The notes under the pieces: generated by a model
Database searches by the model: none
The model's input: the letters and a program-made list of their open reading frames with translations, nothing else
Told to the model about the DNA's origin: nothing
Program-made: the position numbers and the translations under genes
Shown here: piece after piece, positions 1 to 6,660 of the stretch
Layout of the letters: every line of letters begins with the position of its first letter
Numbering within the stretch: the first letter of the stretch is position 1
NCBI GenBank assembly: GCA_023269335.1
Contig: JAHFTM010000063.1
Coordinates: forward strand, 1-8,842
Source: Chlamydiia bacterium
Lineage (GTDB): Bacteria > Chlamydiota > Chlamydiia > Chlamydiales > FEN-1388
Length of the DNA stretch: 8,842 bases
Direction: 5' to 3'

Positions 1-9
1 GGAGTTTGG

Positions 10-37
10 TTGCAAAAATAAAATTTTATTTGATATT
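10..37 (+). promoter_or_regulatory. possible sigma70-type promoter for the operon beginning at 79
   Basis: TTGCAA (10-15) and GATATT (32-37) are separated by 16 nt and each matches four of six positions of the sigma70 boxes. The downstream ATG is 41 nt beyond the -10 box. The surrounding 60 bases are AT-rich and hold no gene. AT-rich DNA yields such matches by chance, so this is only a candidate for the start of the operon. Confidence 0.28.
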
Positions 38-78
38 GATAAGTGTAGACGTTTCATTTCACACGGGAGCTAAAATTT

Positions 79-585
79 ATGGAACAACAAAACAGCAATT
101 TTCAGAGTGGTAATCCCTTTCAAAATTCTATGTCAGTAAATATGAATGAGATTGTAAAGCAGCTTGCAGACCTTGTACACCTTGTTTTGGAGTGTGAGCA
201 AAAAGAGCTTGCCCCAAACATTTCATTTATAGAGGTGAATCATCAGCTTCTCATTTTACGTAATGCGATTGATTTGTTGAATAAATCCTATGTACAGACT
301 TTGCACTCTCTCTCTTTGTCAGAAAATGAAATCGAGCAGTACCGAAAGAATATGGAAGAGCTCAAAGGGCCAGAAAAGCAGTTGCTTGTTCAATTGGGCC
401 AACTGCAACATATTTGTAAAGAGGCTCGTGATAGAGTAGACGCCTCACTCAGAGCAAATTTAAGAAGCTCTCCAACTGTTTTGCAGTTTCCCAGCCAGCC
501 TACCCTGTTGAATGAGAAGGAAAAGCCGAAAAGAGAAAGAAAAAGTCGTATCTCGCGTAAATCGCAAAAGAGGAAACACCTATGA
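79..585 (+). CDS. hypothetical small helical protein with basic C-terminal tail (tandem paralogue 1)
   Basis: I do not recognise a named family. The 168-residue product starts at an ATG with GGGAG (65-69) 9 nt upstream. It has a polar, Gln/Asn-rich N-terminus (1-22) and a predicted helical, Glu/Leu/Lys-rich core (about 27-125) containing LECEQKELAPN and SYVQTLHSLSLSE. It ends in a strongly basic tail (146-168, with KRERKSRISRKSQKRK). There is no signal peptide or membrane segment, so it should be soluble. The core is about 63% identical (61 of 97 positions by hand count) to that of the next gene, which makes the two a tandem duplication, while the termini differ. The basic tail could bind nucleic acid or, if the protein is secreted, act as a nuclear targeting signal; both are inference. 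It is probably the first gene of the operon leading to uhpC. Confidence 0.85.
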   Translation: MEQQNSNFQSGNPFQNSMSVNMNEIVKQLADLVHLVLECEQKELAPNISFIEVNHQLLILRNAIDLLNKSYVQTLHSLSLSENEIEQYRKNMEELKGPEKQLLVQLGQLQHICKEARDRVDASLRANLRSSPTVLQFPSQPTLLNEKEKPKRERKSRISRKSQKRKHL

Positions 586-607
586 GATTGCAGGGGAGAC
601 AGAACAT

Positions 608-1096
608 ATGAATGAAGAAAGTAAGGCGCCTGAGAAAACCCCTGTGCCGCAAGCATCTAATCTAGATATGACAACGCTTGTGCATCAACTAGAAGATCTT
701 GTGCGCCTGGCACTTGAGTGCGAAAAAAAGGAGCTTGCTCCTAATGTCTCGTTTCCTGAAGTCAATGCGCAGCTCAAGAGCCTTAAAGAGACGATTGATA
801 TGCTGAATAAATCTTATCTTGAAACATTGCATTCGCTCTCTTTATCAGAAGAAGATGTAGCCGGAATTCGCAAGAATCTACAAGAGACTGGTGGGCCTGA
901 ACAGAAGTTGCTAGATACTCTCACTCAACTGCAGACATCTTGTGAGCAGGCTCGTGATAGAGTATATACCTCTCTTTTGGGGAGTCGTGAACAAGTAAAG
1001 GATTTAGAGGCCTTAGGTGATGAAAATGCAACGAAAAAACGACGTAAAAGCAAGTTTAAGTCCATGGGTGGTAGGAAAGGTTGGTTGCCGACTTAG
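608..1096 (+). CDS. hypothetical small helical protein with basic C-terminal tail (tandem paralogue 2)
   Basis: This is a 162-residue paralogue of the gene at 79-585. I chose the ATG at 608 over the in-frame upstream ATG at 512 because AGGGGAG (592-598) lies 9 nt before it, and because the longer form would overlap the upstream gene by 74 nt and add residues unlike the paralogue. The core (26-123) carries LECEKKELAPN, NKSYLETLHSLSLSE and QARDRVYTSL, colinear with the first copy. The C-terminus is again basic (KKRRKSKFK at about 143-151) but not alignable with that of copy 1, so basic charge rather than sequence is kept. There is no signal peptide or membrane helix. Its stop codon (1094-1096) overlaps the Shine-Dalgarno site of uhpC, which suggests translational coupling. 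The function is unknown. Confidence 0.85.
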   Translation: MNEESKAPEKTPVPQASNLDMTTLVHQLEDLVRLALECEKKELAPNVSFPEVNAQLKSLKETIDMLNKSYLETLHSLSLSEEDVAGIRKNLQETGGPEQKLLDTLTQLQTSCEQARDRVYTSLLGSREQVKDLEALGDENATKKRRKSKFKSMGGRKGWLPT

Positions 1097-1110
1097 GAGT
1101 ATTTGTTGAA

Positions 1111-2499
1111 ATGAGGATGTTTAAGCCAGCGGCTTATAAAGACGAGATTGAGGATCCGACAATCGTCAAAAAGCAATATCAATATTTCCGCATTCGTGTG
1201 TTTTACTCCATGTTTATCGGGTATGCCTTTTACTATTTCACTCGTAAAAGTTTCACCTTTGCAATGCCGGCCTTAATAAGCGATCTTCATTTGGATAAAG
1301 CAGATCTTGGCATCATTGCAAGTATTTGGGCCATTGCTTATGGCTTAAGTAAATTTGTTAGCGGCATCATTGGAGACAGATCAAATGCCCGCACATTTAT
1401 GGCTTTTGGATTGCTTGTCACAGGGATTTGCAATATTTTTTTTGGTCTCTGTTCGTCACTATACTTGTTCGCACTCTTTTGGGGTCTGAATGGCTGGTTT
1501 CAAGGCTTTGGCTGGCCTGCTTGTGCACGGCTTTTGACCCATTGGTACTCGCAGTCAGAGCGCGGCAGGTGGTGGTCAATGTGGAATACATCGCATAATA
1601 TCGGTGGTGCAGTCATTCCTATTATCACGGCTTTCTTTGCGCAGTACTATGGATGGCGCTCTGCAATGATATTTCCCGGGGTAGTGAGCATCATCATGGG
1701 ATTTTTTCTTCTCAACCGCTTGTGCGATACACCTCAGTCACTAGGGCTGCCAACAATTGAAAAATTTCGCAATGACTACCCTACGAAATCGGCTCAAGAA
1801 GGAAAAGAGCGCGAACTTTCTGTAAAAGAGATCCTCTTTGAGTATGTCCTTTGCAACCCTTATATTTGGCTTTTGGCAGTGAGCTATTTTTTCGTCTATA
1901 TCATTCGCATTGCTGTTGGAGATTGGTCTATACTCTATCTTGTAGAGCAAAAAGGCTACTCGCAGCTCCAAGCAGGCAGTATCATTTTCTGGTTTGACAT
2001 CGGCGGCATTTTTGGCAGTCTTGTCGCTGGCTGGGCGTCAGATACTATTTTTAGCGGAAAAAGAGTTCCTATGTGCATTATCTTTTCTTTACTCGTCACT
2101 TGCGTACTTCTTTTTTTAGGCAGCTTCAATGAAAAAGTAATGCTAGTTGATTCATGTCTCATTTTCGCTGCTGGCTTTTTTATCTATGGGCCCCAAATGT
2201 TGATTGGGATGGCAGCGGCAGAGCTTTCGCATAAGAAGGCTGCTGCGACAGCAAGTGGATTTACAGGTTGGGTTGCCTATTTAGGAGCCGCTGTAGCTGG
2301 ATATCCGTTTGGTAAGATCACGCAAGAATTTGGTTGGTCAGGTTTTTTTATTGCCCTTGCTTTTTGCGGTGCTGTTGCTACAATGCTGCTTGCCCCGCTT
2401 TGGAACGTGCGCACTCGTGATGAGGGGATCTTTAAGCCGCGAGATGTGGAGCCGATCAAAGGCACAGAAGATGAAGAAACTGTGGAAGCGACATCTTGA
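1111..2499 (+). CDS. uhpC: hexose-phosphate:phosphate antiporter, UhpC/GlpT family (MFS)
   Basis: This is an inner-membrane organophosphate:phosphate antiporter of the major facilitator superfamily, 462 residues with about 12 hydrophobic segments, the usual family length. Visible family motifs are YYFTRKS (41-47, R45 matching the substrate-binding arginine of GlpT/UhpT), GDRSNARTF (88-96), NGWFQGFGWP (127-136), HWYSQSERG (144-152) and FVYIIRIAVGDW (261-272, with R266 matching the second conserved arginine). The chlamydial UhpC of C. pneumoniae is known to exchange glucose-6-phosphate for phosphate, so import of host sugar phosphate is the expected role. E. coli UhpC is instead a sensor, but no UhpA/UhpB partner is seen here. 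I chose ATG 1111 because AGGAG (1095-1099) lies 11 nt upstream; TTG 1081 would place the start inside the previous gene. A second ATG at 1117 is possible. The C-terminal tail (449-462) is acidic. Confidence 0.92.
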   Translation: MRMFKPAAYKDEIEDPTIVKKQYQYFRIRVFYSMFIGYAFYYFTRKSFTFAMPALISDLHLDKADLGIIASIWAIAYGLSKFVSGIIGDRSNARTFMAFGLLVTGICNIFFGLCSSLYLFALFWGLNGWFQGFGWPACARLLTHWYSQSERGRWWSMWNTSHNIGGAVIPIITAFFAQYYGWRSAMIFPGVVSIIMGFFLLNRLCDTPQSLGLPTIEKFRNDYPTKSAQEGKERELSVKEILFEYVLCNPYIWLLAVSYFFVYIIRIAVGDWSILYLVEQKGYSQLQAGSIIFWFDIGGIFGSLVAGWASDTIFSGKRVPMCIIFSLLVTCVLLFLGSFNEKVMLVDSCLIFAAGFFIYGPQMLIGMAAAELSHKKAAATASGFTGWVAYLGAAVAGYPFGKITQEFGWSGFFIALAFCGAVATMLLAPLWNVRTRDEGIFKPRDVEPIKGTEDEETVEATS

Positions 2500-2520
2500 G
2501 ACCATCTTAAGGAAAATTAA

Positions 2521-4365
2521 GTGAAAAGATTTATTGCCAATTGCAAATACTTCGAAATTAAAAACCCACGCGCCTGCGCTCTTTTTTCATTGACGAACTC
2601 AGCAGCTTTACAGTTTTGTAAGACGGAGCTTGGGGAGTTGAACCTCGTAGCTGCAGATCATTACTACCACAGTCAAAGCGGCGCCCAAAGCGAAGCTAGC
2701 GCTTATGCAAAAGAATTTCTTGCGTCAATAAAAGAAAAAACAGAGATCATTTGTATCTATGGTATAGGCCTTGGATATAGCTACCAAGCCTTTCGGCAAT
2801 GGCTTTTGGAAAATAAGGAACACACGCTTATTTTTTTAGAAGATGACTTGGCAACTCTTATGCGCTTTTTAGAAACCGAAATGGCAACAGAGCTTCTCAA
2901 AGATCCTCAAGTCCATCTTTATCATATTGAAGAAACTAGCCATGGGGAAGGAAGTAAGGGTGATGTATTTCAAGAAATAGCTTGGAGTACTTTTCCGCAG
3001 AAGATGGCAGTCGGTGTGTTGCCCTATTATGAAAAAATAAAAAAGCAAACGTTTCAAGGGGTAAAAAACAGGCTGCTGTTTGAAGAATCAGACACTCATT
3101 GTATTCTCGATGAGTACACCATCTACGGAGTTCCTTATTTTCGCAATTTCTGGCCCAATTTGCTTGTTTTGCCGGACTCGCAAAAGGCAAGTGCTCTGTT
3201 TGGGGCATTTAAAGATGTACCGGCAATCGTTGTTGGAGCGGGACCTTCTTTGAATAAGCAGATAGATAGGCTAAGAGAGCTCAAAGATCGCGCGCTGATC
3301 TTTGCTGGAGGTTCTGCTATCAATGCGTTGACTGACAATGGCATCACACCGCATTTTGCGGCATCCATCGATCCTAACCCTATGCAGTATCTCAGGCTGC
3401 GTCAGAATATGGCTTTTGAGACCCCATTTTTTTTTCGCCATCGTGCATTCAATGAGGCTCTTGGATTAGTCTCAGGGCCAAAGCTTTATTTGCCAGGTGG
3501 CGATGGATACAATATTTCAGACTGGTTTGAAAAGCGCTTTAAGATAAAAGGGAAAACGCTTGGAGGTGGTCATAGTATTGCCAACTTCATTATTGAGATT
3601 GCCTACGCGCTTGGCTGCCGACCAATTATCTTGGTAGGCTATGACCTTGCTTATACAAATCGTCAAAGCTATGCTCAAGGCGTTGAGGATGAGAAAAAGC
3701 GCATTTTTTCTGATGAAGATGCAGTTGATTTTAGTGACTTTGAGGGAAACCCCATTTTAACTGCTTGGAAATGGATTCTTGAAGGACGCTGGATCTCTGA
3801 ATTTGCTTCAAAGCATCCCAAGCTGCGCTTGTTGAACGCAACAGAGGGAGGCATTCCCATCGAAGGTGTAAAAAATGTTTCTTTCAGTGATGTTGCAGCG
3901 CGTTATTTGACAAACTCTTCTGACTTAGATGGCTGGGTGCATACTGAAATTCAAAAAGTGCCGAAAGTGGGCTGTACACCGAGCGACATTTTTAAACAGC
4001 TTGGTAAGATGTTTGCAAGTGTGGAGCGCTGTTTAGAGCTTTTAGAGGCGTTGATTGCAGAATGCACAAAACATTCGGCAACGCTTTCTCCATTAGATGA
4101 TCCTCAAGCGATCCTTATGCTTGAGAAGCTGCATCAAGAAATTGCCTTTAAATATATCTTGGATGTGTTTGATCGGATGAGAACCAAGCTTGATTACTAT
4201 AAAAAGCAGTTCAGAGCGCACCTGACATTTTCTGAAAAAAAGCAGCAGCAGTATGAAAAAAAACTTTTGCTTGATCATCTTATCCTTCTAAGAGAGGTCG
4301 CCAAAGTCAATTACATCCTTATTCAAAGAATGGGCAGCAAAATTGCGGAAAAAGGAAAAGCATGA
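2521..4365 (+). CDS. DUF115 / Maf-like (motility-associated factor glycosyltransferase) family protein
   Basis: This 614-residue soluble protein starts at GTG with TAAGGA (2508-2513) 7 nt upstream, 21 nt after uhpC. The N-terminal part (about 1-215) fits the Maf N-terminal region. The central part is the DUF115/MptE-like fold: VVGAGPSLNKQID (237-249, nucleotide-binding-type glycine loop), NGITPHFAASIDPNP (273-287), LVGYDLAYTNRQSYAQG (371-387) and LLNATEGGIPIEG (437-449). The last 120 residues are helical and charged. Relatives include flagellin-modifying Maf proteins that transfer nonulosonic sugars, and archaeal MptE (6-hydroxymethylpterin pyrophosphokinase), so a nucleotide- or CMP-sugar-dependent transferase is likely. 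No flagellar gene is visible, and the acceptor is unknown. The stop overlaps the next start (ATGA), so it is coupled to the MORN_2 protein downstream. Confidence 0.88.
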   Translation: MKRFIANCKYFEIKNPRACALFSLTNSAALQFCKTELGELNLVAADHYYHSQSGAQSEASAYAKEFLASIKEKTEIICIYGIGLGYSYQAFRQWLLENKEHTLIFLEDDLATLMRFLETEMATELLKDPQVHLYHIEETSHGEGSKGDVFQEIAWSTFPQKMAVGVLPYYEKIKKQTFQGVKNRLLFEESDTHCILDEYTIYGVPYFRNFWPNLLVLPDSQKASALFGAFKDVPAIVVGAGPSLNKQIDRLRELKDRALIFAGGSAINALTDNGITPHFAASIDPNPMQYLRLRQNMAFETPFFFRHRAFNEALGLVSGPKLYLPGGDGYNISDWFEKRFKIKGKTLGGGHSIANFIIEIAYALGCRPIILVGYDLAYTNRQSYAQGVEDEKKRIFSDEDAVDFSDFEGNPILTAWKWILEGRWISEFASKHPKLRLLNATEGGIPIEGVKNVSFSDVAARYLTNSSDLDGWVHTEIQKVPKVGCTPSDIFKQLGKMFASVERCLELLEALIAECTKHSATLSPLDDPQAILMLEKLHQEIAFKYILDVFDRMRTKLDYYKKQFRAHLTFSEKKQQQYEKKLLLDHLILLREVAKVNYILIQRMGSKIAEKGKA

Positions 4366-4934
4366 GTACCTACGATATTATTGATGGCTATTTGACGATT
4401 ATTGACGATGAAGTGGGTGTGAGATTTTGTGATGTAAAGCCGATGCCACAAGAAGAGGCGCGTTTTGATAAAGAGGGACATCTTCTTTGGCAGGGATATT
4501 TTGTAGGTGCTTTGTTGCATGGGCCCTCGAAGTTTTATTTTGCCAATGGGCATTTAAGTTCCATAAGTTGGTATGTAGAAGGGAAAAAAGAGGGAAAAGC
4601 TCAGTTTTACTCAGAAGAAGGGCATCTTTTGCATGAGGTCTCTTATAAGCATGGAAAGCTTCAAGGAAGCGAAAACTATTACTATCCCGATGGAATATTG
4701 AGAGCGCAACTTATGTATGCAGAGGGTCTTCTTGAGGGAGTCGTGTCACTGTATTACCCAAATGGAACACTGAAGCGTACGCTCACAGTAAAAAATGGCA
4801 AGCGTCAAGGGGTAGATCGCTACTTTGATGAGAATGGCAAAGAGTCGTTTTCTTTTGAATATGAGGATGGCCGAAACATCAAAACCCTTGTTGCTGATCC
4901 GATTGAGATTCGTTATCGGGCGCATCTTTCATAA
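4362..4934 (+). CDS. MORN_2 repeat protein, YwqK-like
   Basis: This is a 190-residue protein whose residues 31-173 are six MORN_2-type repeats with an exact 24-residue period: the closing glycines fall at 54, 78, 102, 126 and 150. Each repeat has an aromatic pair, a D/N/E-G turn and a hydrophobic strand, as in FYFANGHL, FYSEEGHL, YYYPDGIL and LYYPNGTL. No signal peptide or membrane helix is visible. Databases often name such proteins 'toxin-antitoxin system YwqK family antitoxin' after Bacillus subtilis YwqK, but MORN_2 proteins are common in chlamydiae and most have no tested role. They are thought to serve as binding scaffolds. The start overlaps the upstream stop (ATGA), with AAGGA (4352-4356) 5 nt upstream, so it is translated with the Maf-like gene. 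A toxin remnant begins 81 nt downstream. Confidence 0.88.
   Translation: MSTYDIIDGYLTIIDDEVGVRFCDVKPMPQEEARFDKEGHLLWQGYFVGALLHGPSKFYFANGHLSSISWYVEGKKEGKAQFYSEEGHLLHEVSYKHGKLQGSENYYYPDGILRAQLMYAEGLLEGVVSLYYPNGTLKRTLTVKNGKRQGVDRYFDENGKESFSFEYEDGRNIKTLVADPIEIRYRAHLS
4452..4880 (+). repeat. six in-frame 72-bp (24-residue) MORN_2 coding repeats
   Basis: Residues 31-173 of the YwqK-like protein fall into six units of 24 residues ending in glycine at 54, 78, 102, 126 and 150; the last unit ends in RNIK instead. The repeats are diverged at the DNA level, so this is an old protein-level repeat rather than a recent DNA amplification. Confidence 0.8.
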
Positions 4935-5015
4935 AGAATTTCGTAAAACTTCAAGGCGCTTGCATAAACGATAAAAGCAATTTTTCACGATTTTTCCATT
5001 GCCTCAAAAGCTACC

Positions 5016-5825
5016 ATGTCTTACGGTTGCCACTCATTATCTCCGACAGGACTGACAGCCGAGTCCAATACCATAAATACAAAATATTTTTATGGTAACT
5101 ATGAGAAGCACTGCTACTGTGAAAGACATCGTACTTGTAAGCGTGGGGGTGACATTGCGAGTGTTTTAAAAGGCATAGCCCATGGGGCAATTGATTTTGG
5201 GGTAGGAACGTTCCATGGCTTTCAATCTCTGGTATTTTACATTGGCACCTCAGATGAACGCCTGAGCCCAATGGAAAGAGATCTCATAATCGAAGCGCTT
5301 GAACTATCTCAAGCAAAGAACGAAGCATTTCTCGAAAGAAAAATTCATGCCCAACTTGCTATTGATCCTTCGAATATTCACTATCAGGCATTTCGTGCGA
5401 CAACTTCATTTAGCTTAGAAGCGGTCCCTCTTTTAGTTGCAGGTGCATATGGGGCAAACAAGGTGGCTACGAGCTTGTCTAGGATAGTAAAAACAGGGAC
5501 AAAAATCACGGACGAGTGGGCTTATTTAAGTGGAGCGCTTAGACAAGCTTCTAAAGAAAAGGGTAATTTTGGTATTGGCGTGGCGACACAAGAGCAAGCT
5601 ACTGCTATGGGTTATGCTTGGGTAGGCAAGGGATATAAAGTTTCTCGTGATGGAACAGCTCTGATCAGTGCGAATGGAATGAGGCAATATCGACCACCTA
5701 CTTTTAAGAAGAACTTAGGAAAAAAACAAGCCAATTTTCAAAGAAAATTTGACGGCCAAATTTCTAATGGATGGCAAAGTAATGGTCACTTAGACATTTT
5801 GAATACACCAGAAGGACTAAAATGA
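5016..5825 (+). CDS. truncated Rhs-type polymorphic toxin: pretoxin segment plus C-terminal toxin domain
   Basis: This 269-residue reading frame looks like the detached C-terminal tip of an Rhs-like toxin. Residues 8-13 (LSPTGL) resemble the D-P-x-G-L/R motif that closes the Rhs core. Residues 45-150 (DIASVLKGIAHGAIDFGVGTFHGFQ and the hydrophobic AVPLLVAGAYG) fit the pretoxin segment of chlamydial Rhs proteins, preceded by a Cys cluster (CYCERHRTC, 33-41). Residues 176-264 resemble a toxin tip recurrent in CdiA and Rhs proteins, with GNFGIG, AWVGKGY, DGTALISANGMRQYRPP, KKQANF and SNGHLDI; I cannot name its enzymatic class. No Rhs YD repeats, signal peptide or secretion domain remain. ATG 5016 is the only usable start in frame and lacks a good Shine-Dalgarno site, so expression is doubtful. 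The stop overlaps the immunity gene start. It could be a pseudogene remnant or an orphan toxin module. Confidence 0.72.
   Translation: MSYGCHSLSPTGLTAESNTINTKYFYGNYEKHCYCERHRTCKRGGDIASVLKGIAHGAIDFGVGTFHGFQSLVFYIGTSDERLSPMERDLIIEALELSQAKNEAFLERKIHAQLAIDPSNIHYQAFRATTSFSLEAVPLLVAGAYGANKVATSLSRIVKTGTKITDEWAYLSGALRQASKEKGNFGIGVATQEQATAMGYAWVGKGYKVSRDGTALISANGMRQYRPPTFKKNLGKKQANFQRKFDGQISNGWQSNGHLDILNTPEGLK
5541..5807 (+). other. toxin domain (CdiA/Rhs C-terminal tip type) within the truncated toxin
   Basis: This covers residues 176-264 of the toxin reading frame. The order GNFGIG - AWVGKGY - DGTALIS - GMRQYRPP - ANFQ - NGHLDI is the pattern I associate with toxin tips shared among contact-dependent inhibition and Rhs proteins. 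Pairing with an Imm8 gene supports a toxin role. Conserved polar residues that might be catalytic cannot be picked out from one sequence. Confidence 0.6.
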
Positions 5826-6178
5826 GAGCAAAAATAAAAGGATTTAGCAGCCCAGACATAGAAGATTTTCACAGTTTTACACCTGAAAACATTGGAAATT
5901 TTTCTTTTTTATTTGAATTTATGGTGGGACCAGAAAATGAGAGTGGTGAAGAAATATTTGCCATTCAAGTTTGCACACCTCAATGGTTACTGTCCAAACT
6001 GAAGAAAGATGACATCCTTTTAGGTCGACATTTTCTTATTGTTTTAGAGTATAATTTTGAAAGAATTTTTAATAAAGTTAAACAGCTAATAGAAGCATGC
6101 TCTGGTGATACTTGGAACGAAGTTGCAGAAAAGGTGGGTCGTATTGGCTATTGGGAATTCGAAGACTATCAAAAATGA
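5822..6178 (+). CDS. Imm8-family immunity protein
   Basis: This is a 118-residue cytoplasmic protein that should bind and neutralise the toxin tip encoded just upstream. Recognisable Imm8 features, in order, are an opening SSPDIEDF (9-16), NFSFLFEFMVGPENESGEEIF (26-46), VCTPQWL (50-56), GRHFLIVLEYNFERI (68-82), DTWNEVAEKVGRIGYWEFEDY (96-116) and the diagnostic C-terminal WEFEDY. The length is normal for the family and the frame is intact. ATG 5822 overlaps the toxin stop (ATGA), and GAAGGA (5811-5816) lies 5 nt upstream, a far better ribosome site than that of the toxin. The toxin-immunity order and overlap are standard for polymorphic toxin systems. The intact state suggests either a recent event or selection to keep protection against kin toxins. 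Confidence 0.85.
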   Translation: MRAKIKGFSSPDIEDFHSFTPENIGNFSFLFEFMVGPENESGEEIFAIQVCTPQWLLSKLKKDDILLGRHFLIVLEYNFERIFNKVKQLIEACSGDTWNEVAEKVGRIGYWEFEDYQK

Positions 6179-6284
6179 AAATCTAGTCCAGATGATAGGA
6201 CTGCTACAAGCACGCCATTTTCAAAAACAGGACATGATTTAACCACAATTTTGATAGCTGGTTTTTCCTTAAATCAACACCCTA

Positions 6285-6311
6285 GGCCGTGCCTGCATAA
6301 CTGCATAAGTC
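6285..6311 (+). repeat. left terminal inverted repeat of the 213-bp element
   Basis: It contains CCGT, CCTGCATAAC and TGCATAAGTC, matching the reverse complement of 6469-6497 except for single-base gaps. It also holds two near-identical GCATAA units in tandem. Confidence 0.7.
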
Positions 6312-6468
6312 GTTCAAAAGGCAGCAAATTGAAACTTTGAAGAGCTATTGTTGTTCGGACGGGATGCAGTTCTATTTCACGTTTGGTGACAAAAGCAAAT
6401 AGTCAACTAGATCGTTGTCATTTGGCAAATTTGCTAAGTTTTCCTTAGAACAGGCTGTTCAAACATTT

Positions 6469-6497
6469 GACTTATGCAAGTTATGCAGGACGGGTCC
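6469..6497 (-). repeat. right terminal inverted repeat of the 213-bp element
   Basis: Read on the minus strand it gives GGACCCGT, CCTGCATAAC and TTGCATAAGTC, pairing with 6285-6311. The two copies can form a long stem across about 157 bases of interior. Confidence 0.7.
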
Positions 6498-6660
6498 CAG
6501 ACATTGCACGTAGACACAGAAACAGCAGGCAAAAAGAAAGCCTATAAAACATTTCATACACGCTACTCGTGTTGATTCCTAAAAAAAATTTGTCATGCCA
6601 CATGCTCAGAAAAAGGATAGGAAAAATATTAAAAAGTAACAATTTATTTCTGTTAAATGG

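Larger units (their letters stand above)
6285..6497. mobile_element. 213-bp MITE-like element or deleted insertion sequence with long terminal inverted repeats
   Basis: The ends are imperfect inverted repeats of 27 and 29 bases. Read inward, both contain GG, CCGT, CCTGCATAAC and TGCATAAGTC in the same order, differing only by a few single-base gaps. An inner inverted pair, AGCAAATT (6323-6330) with AATTTGCT (6428-6435), lets the interior fold further. No transposase frame survives; the minus strand is open for 42 codons (6402-6274) through the left repeat, which could be a relic. No flanking target-site duplication is obvious. The arrangement fits a miniature inverted-repeat element or the remains of an IS that lost its middle. 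It lies 107 nt after the immunity gene. Confidence 0.6.

Noticed and set aside
512..607. Longer in-frame start (ATG 512) for the second small protein
   Set aside because: It would overlap the first gene by 74 nt and adds residues without counterpart in the paralogue; ATG 608 has a strong AGGGGAG site at good spacing.
1081..1110. TTG 1081 as the start of the transporter
   Set aside because: It lies inside the preceding gene and the ribosome site AGGAG at 1095-1099 is downstream of it; ATG 1111 fits that site.
4958..4985. Possible Rho-independent terminator after the MORN gene
   Set aside because: Only a 4-bp stem (TTGC/GCAA) with a 13-base loop precedes TTTTT, too weak to support a terminator.
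5011..5271. 86-residue minus-strand frame over the toxin start
   Set aside because: It is antisense to the toxin frame, has no ribosome site and shows no recognisable protein features.
6185..6202. Hairpin AGTCC/GGACT just after the immunity gene
   Set aside because: Five base pairs with an 8-base loop and no T tract; could easily be chance.
6179..6343. Open frame continuing past the Imm8 stop codon
   Set aside because: The Imm8 family normally ends shortly after WEFEDY as here, and the continuation has no start codon with a ribosome site and no recognisable content; it runs into the inverted repeat.
6558..6572. Hairpin ACACG/CGTGT in the intergenic region
   Set aside because: Short stem, no T tract on either strand, and no clear role.
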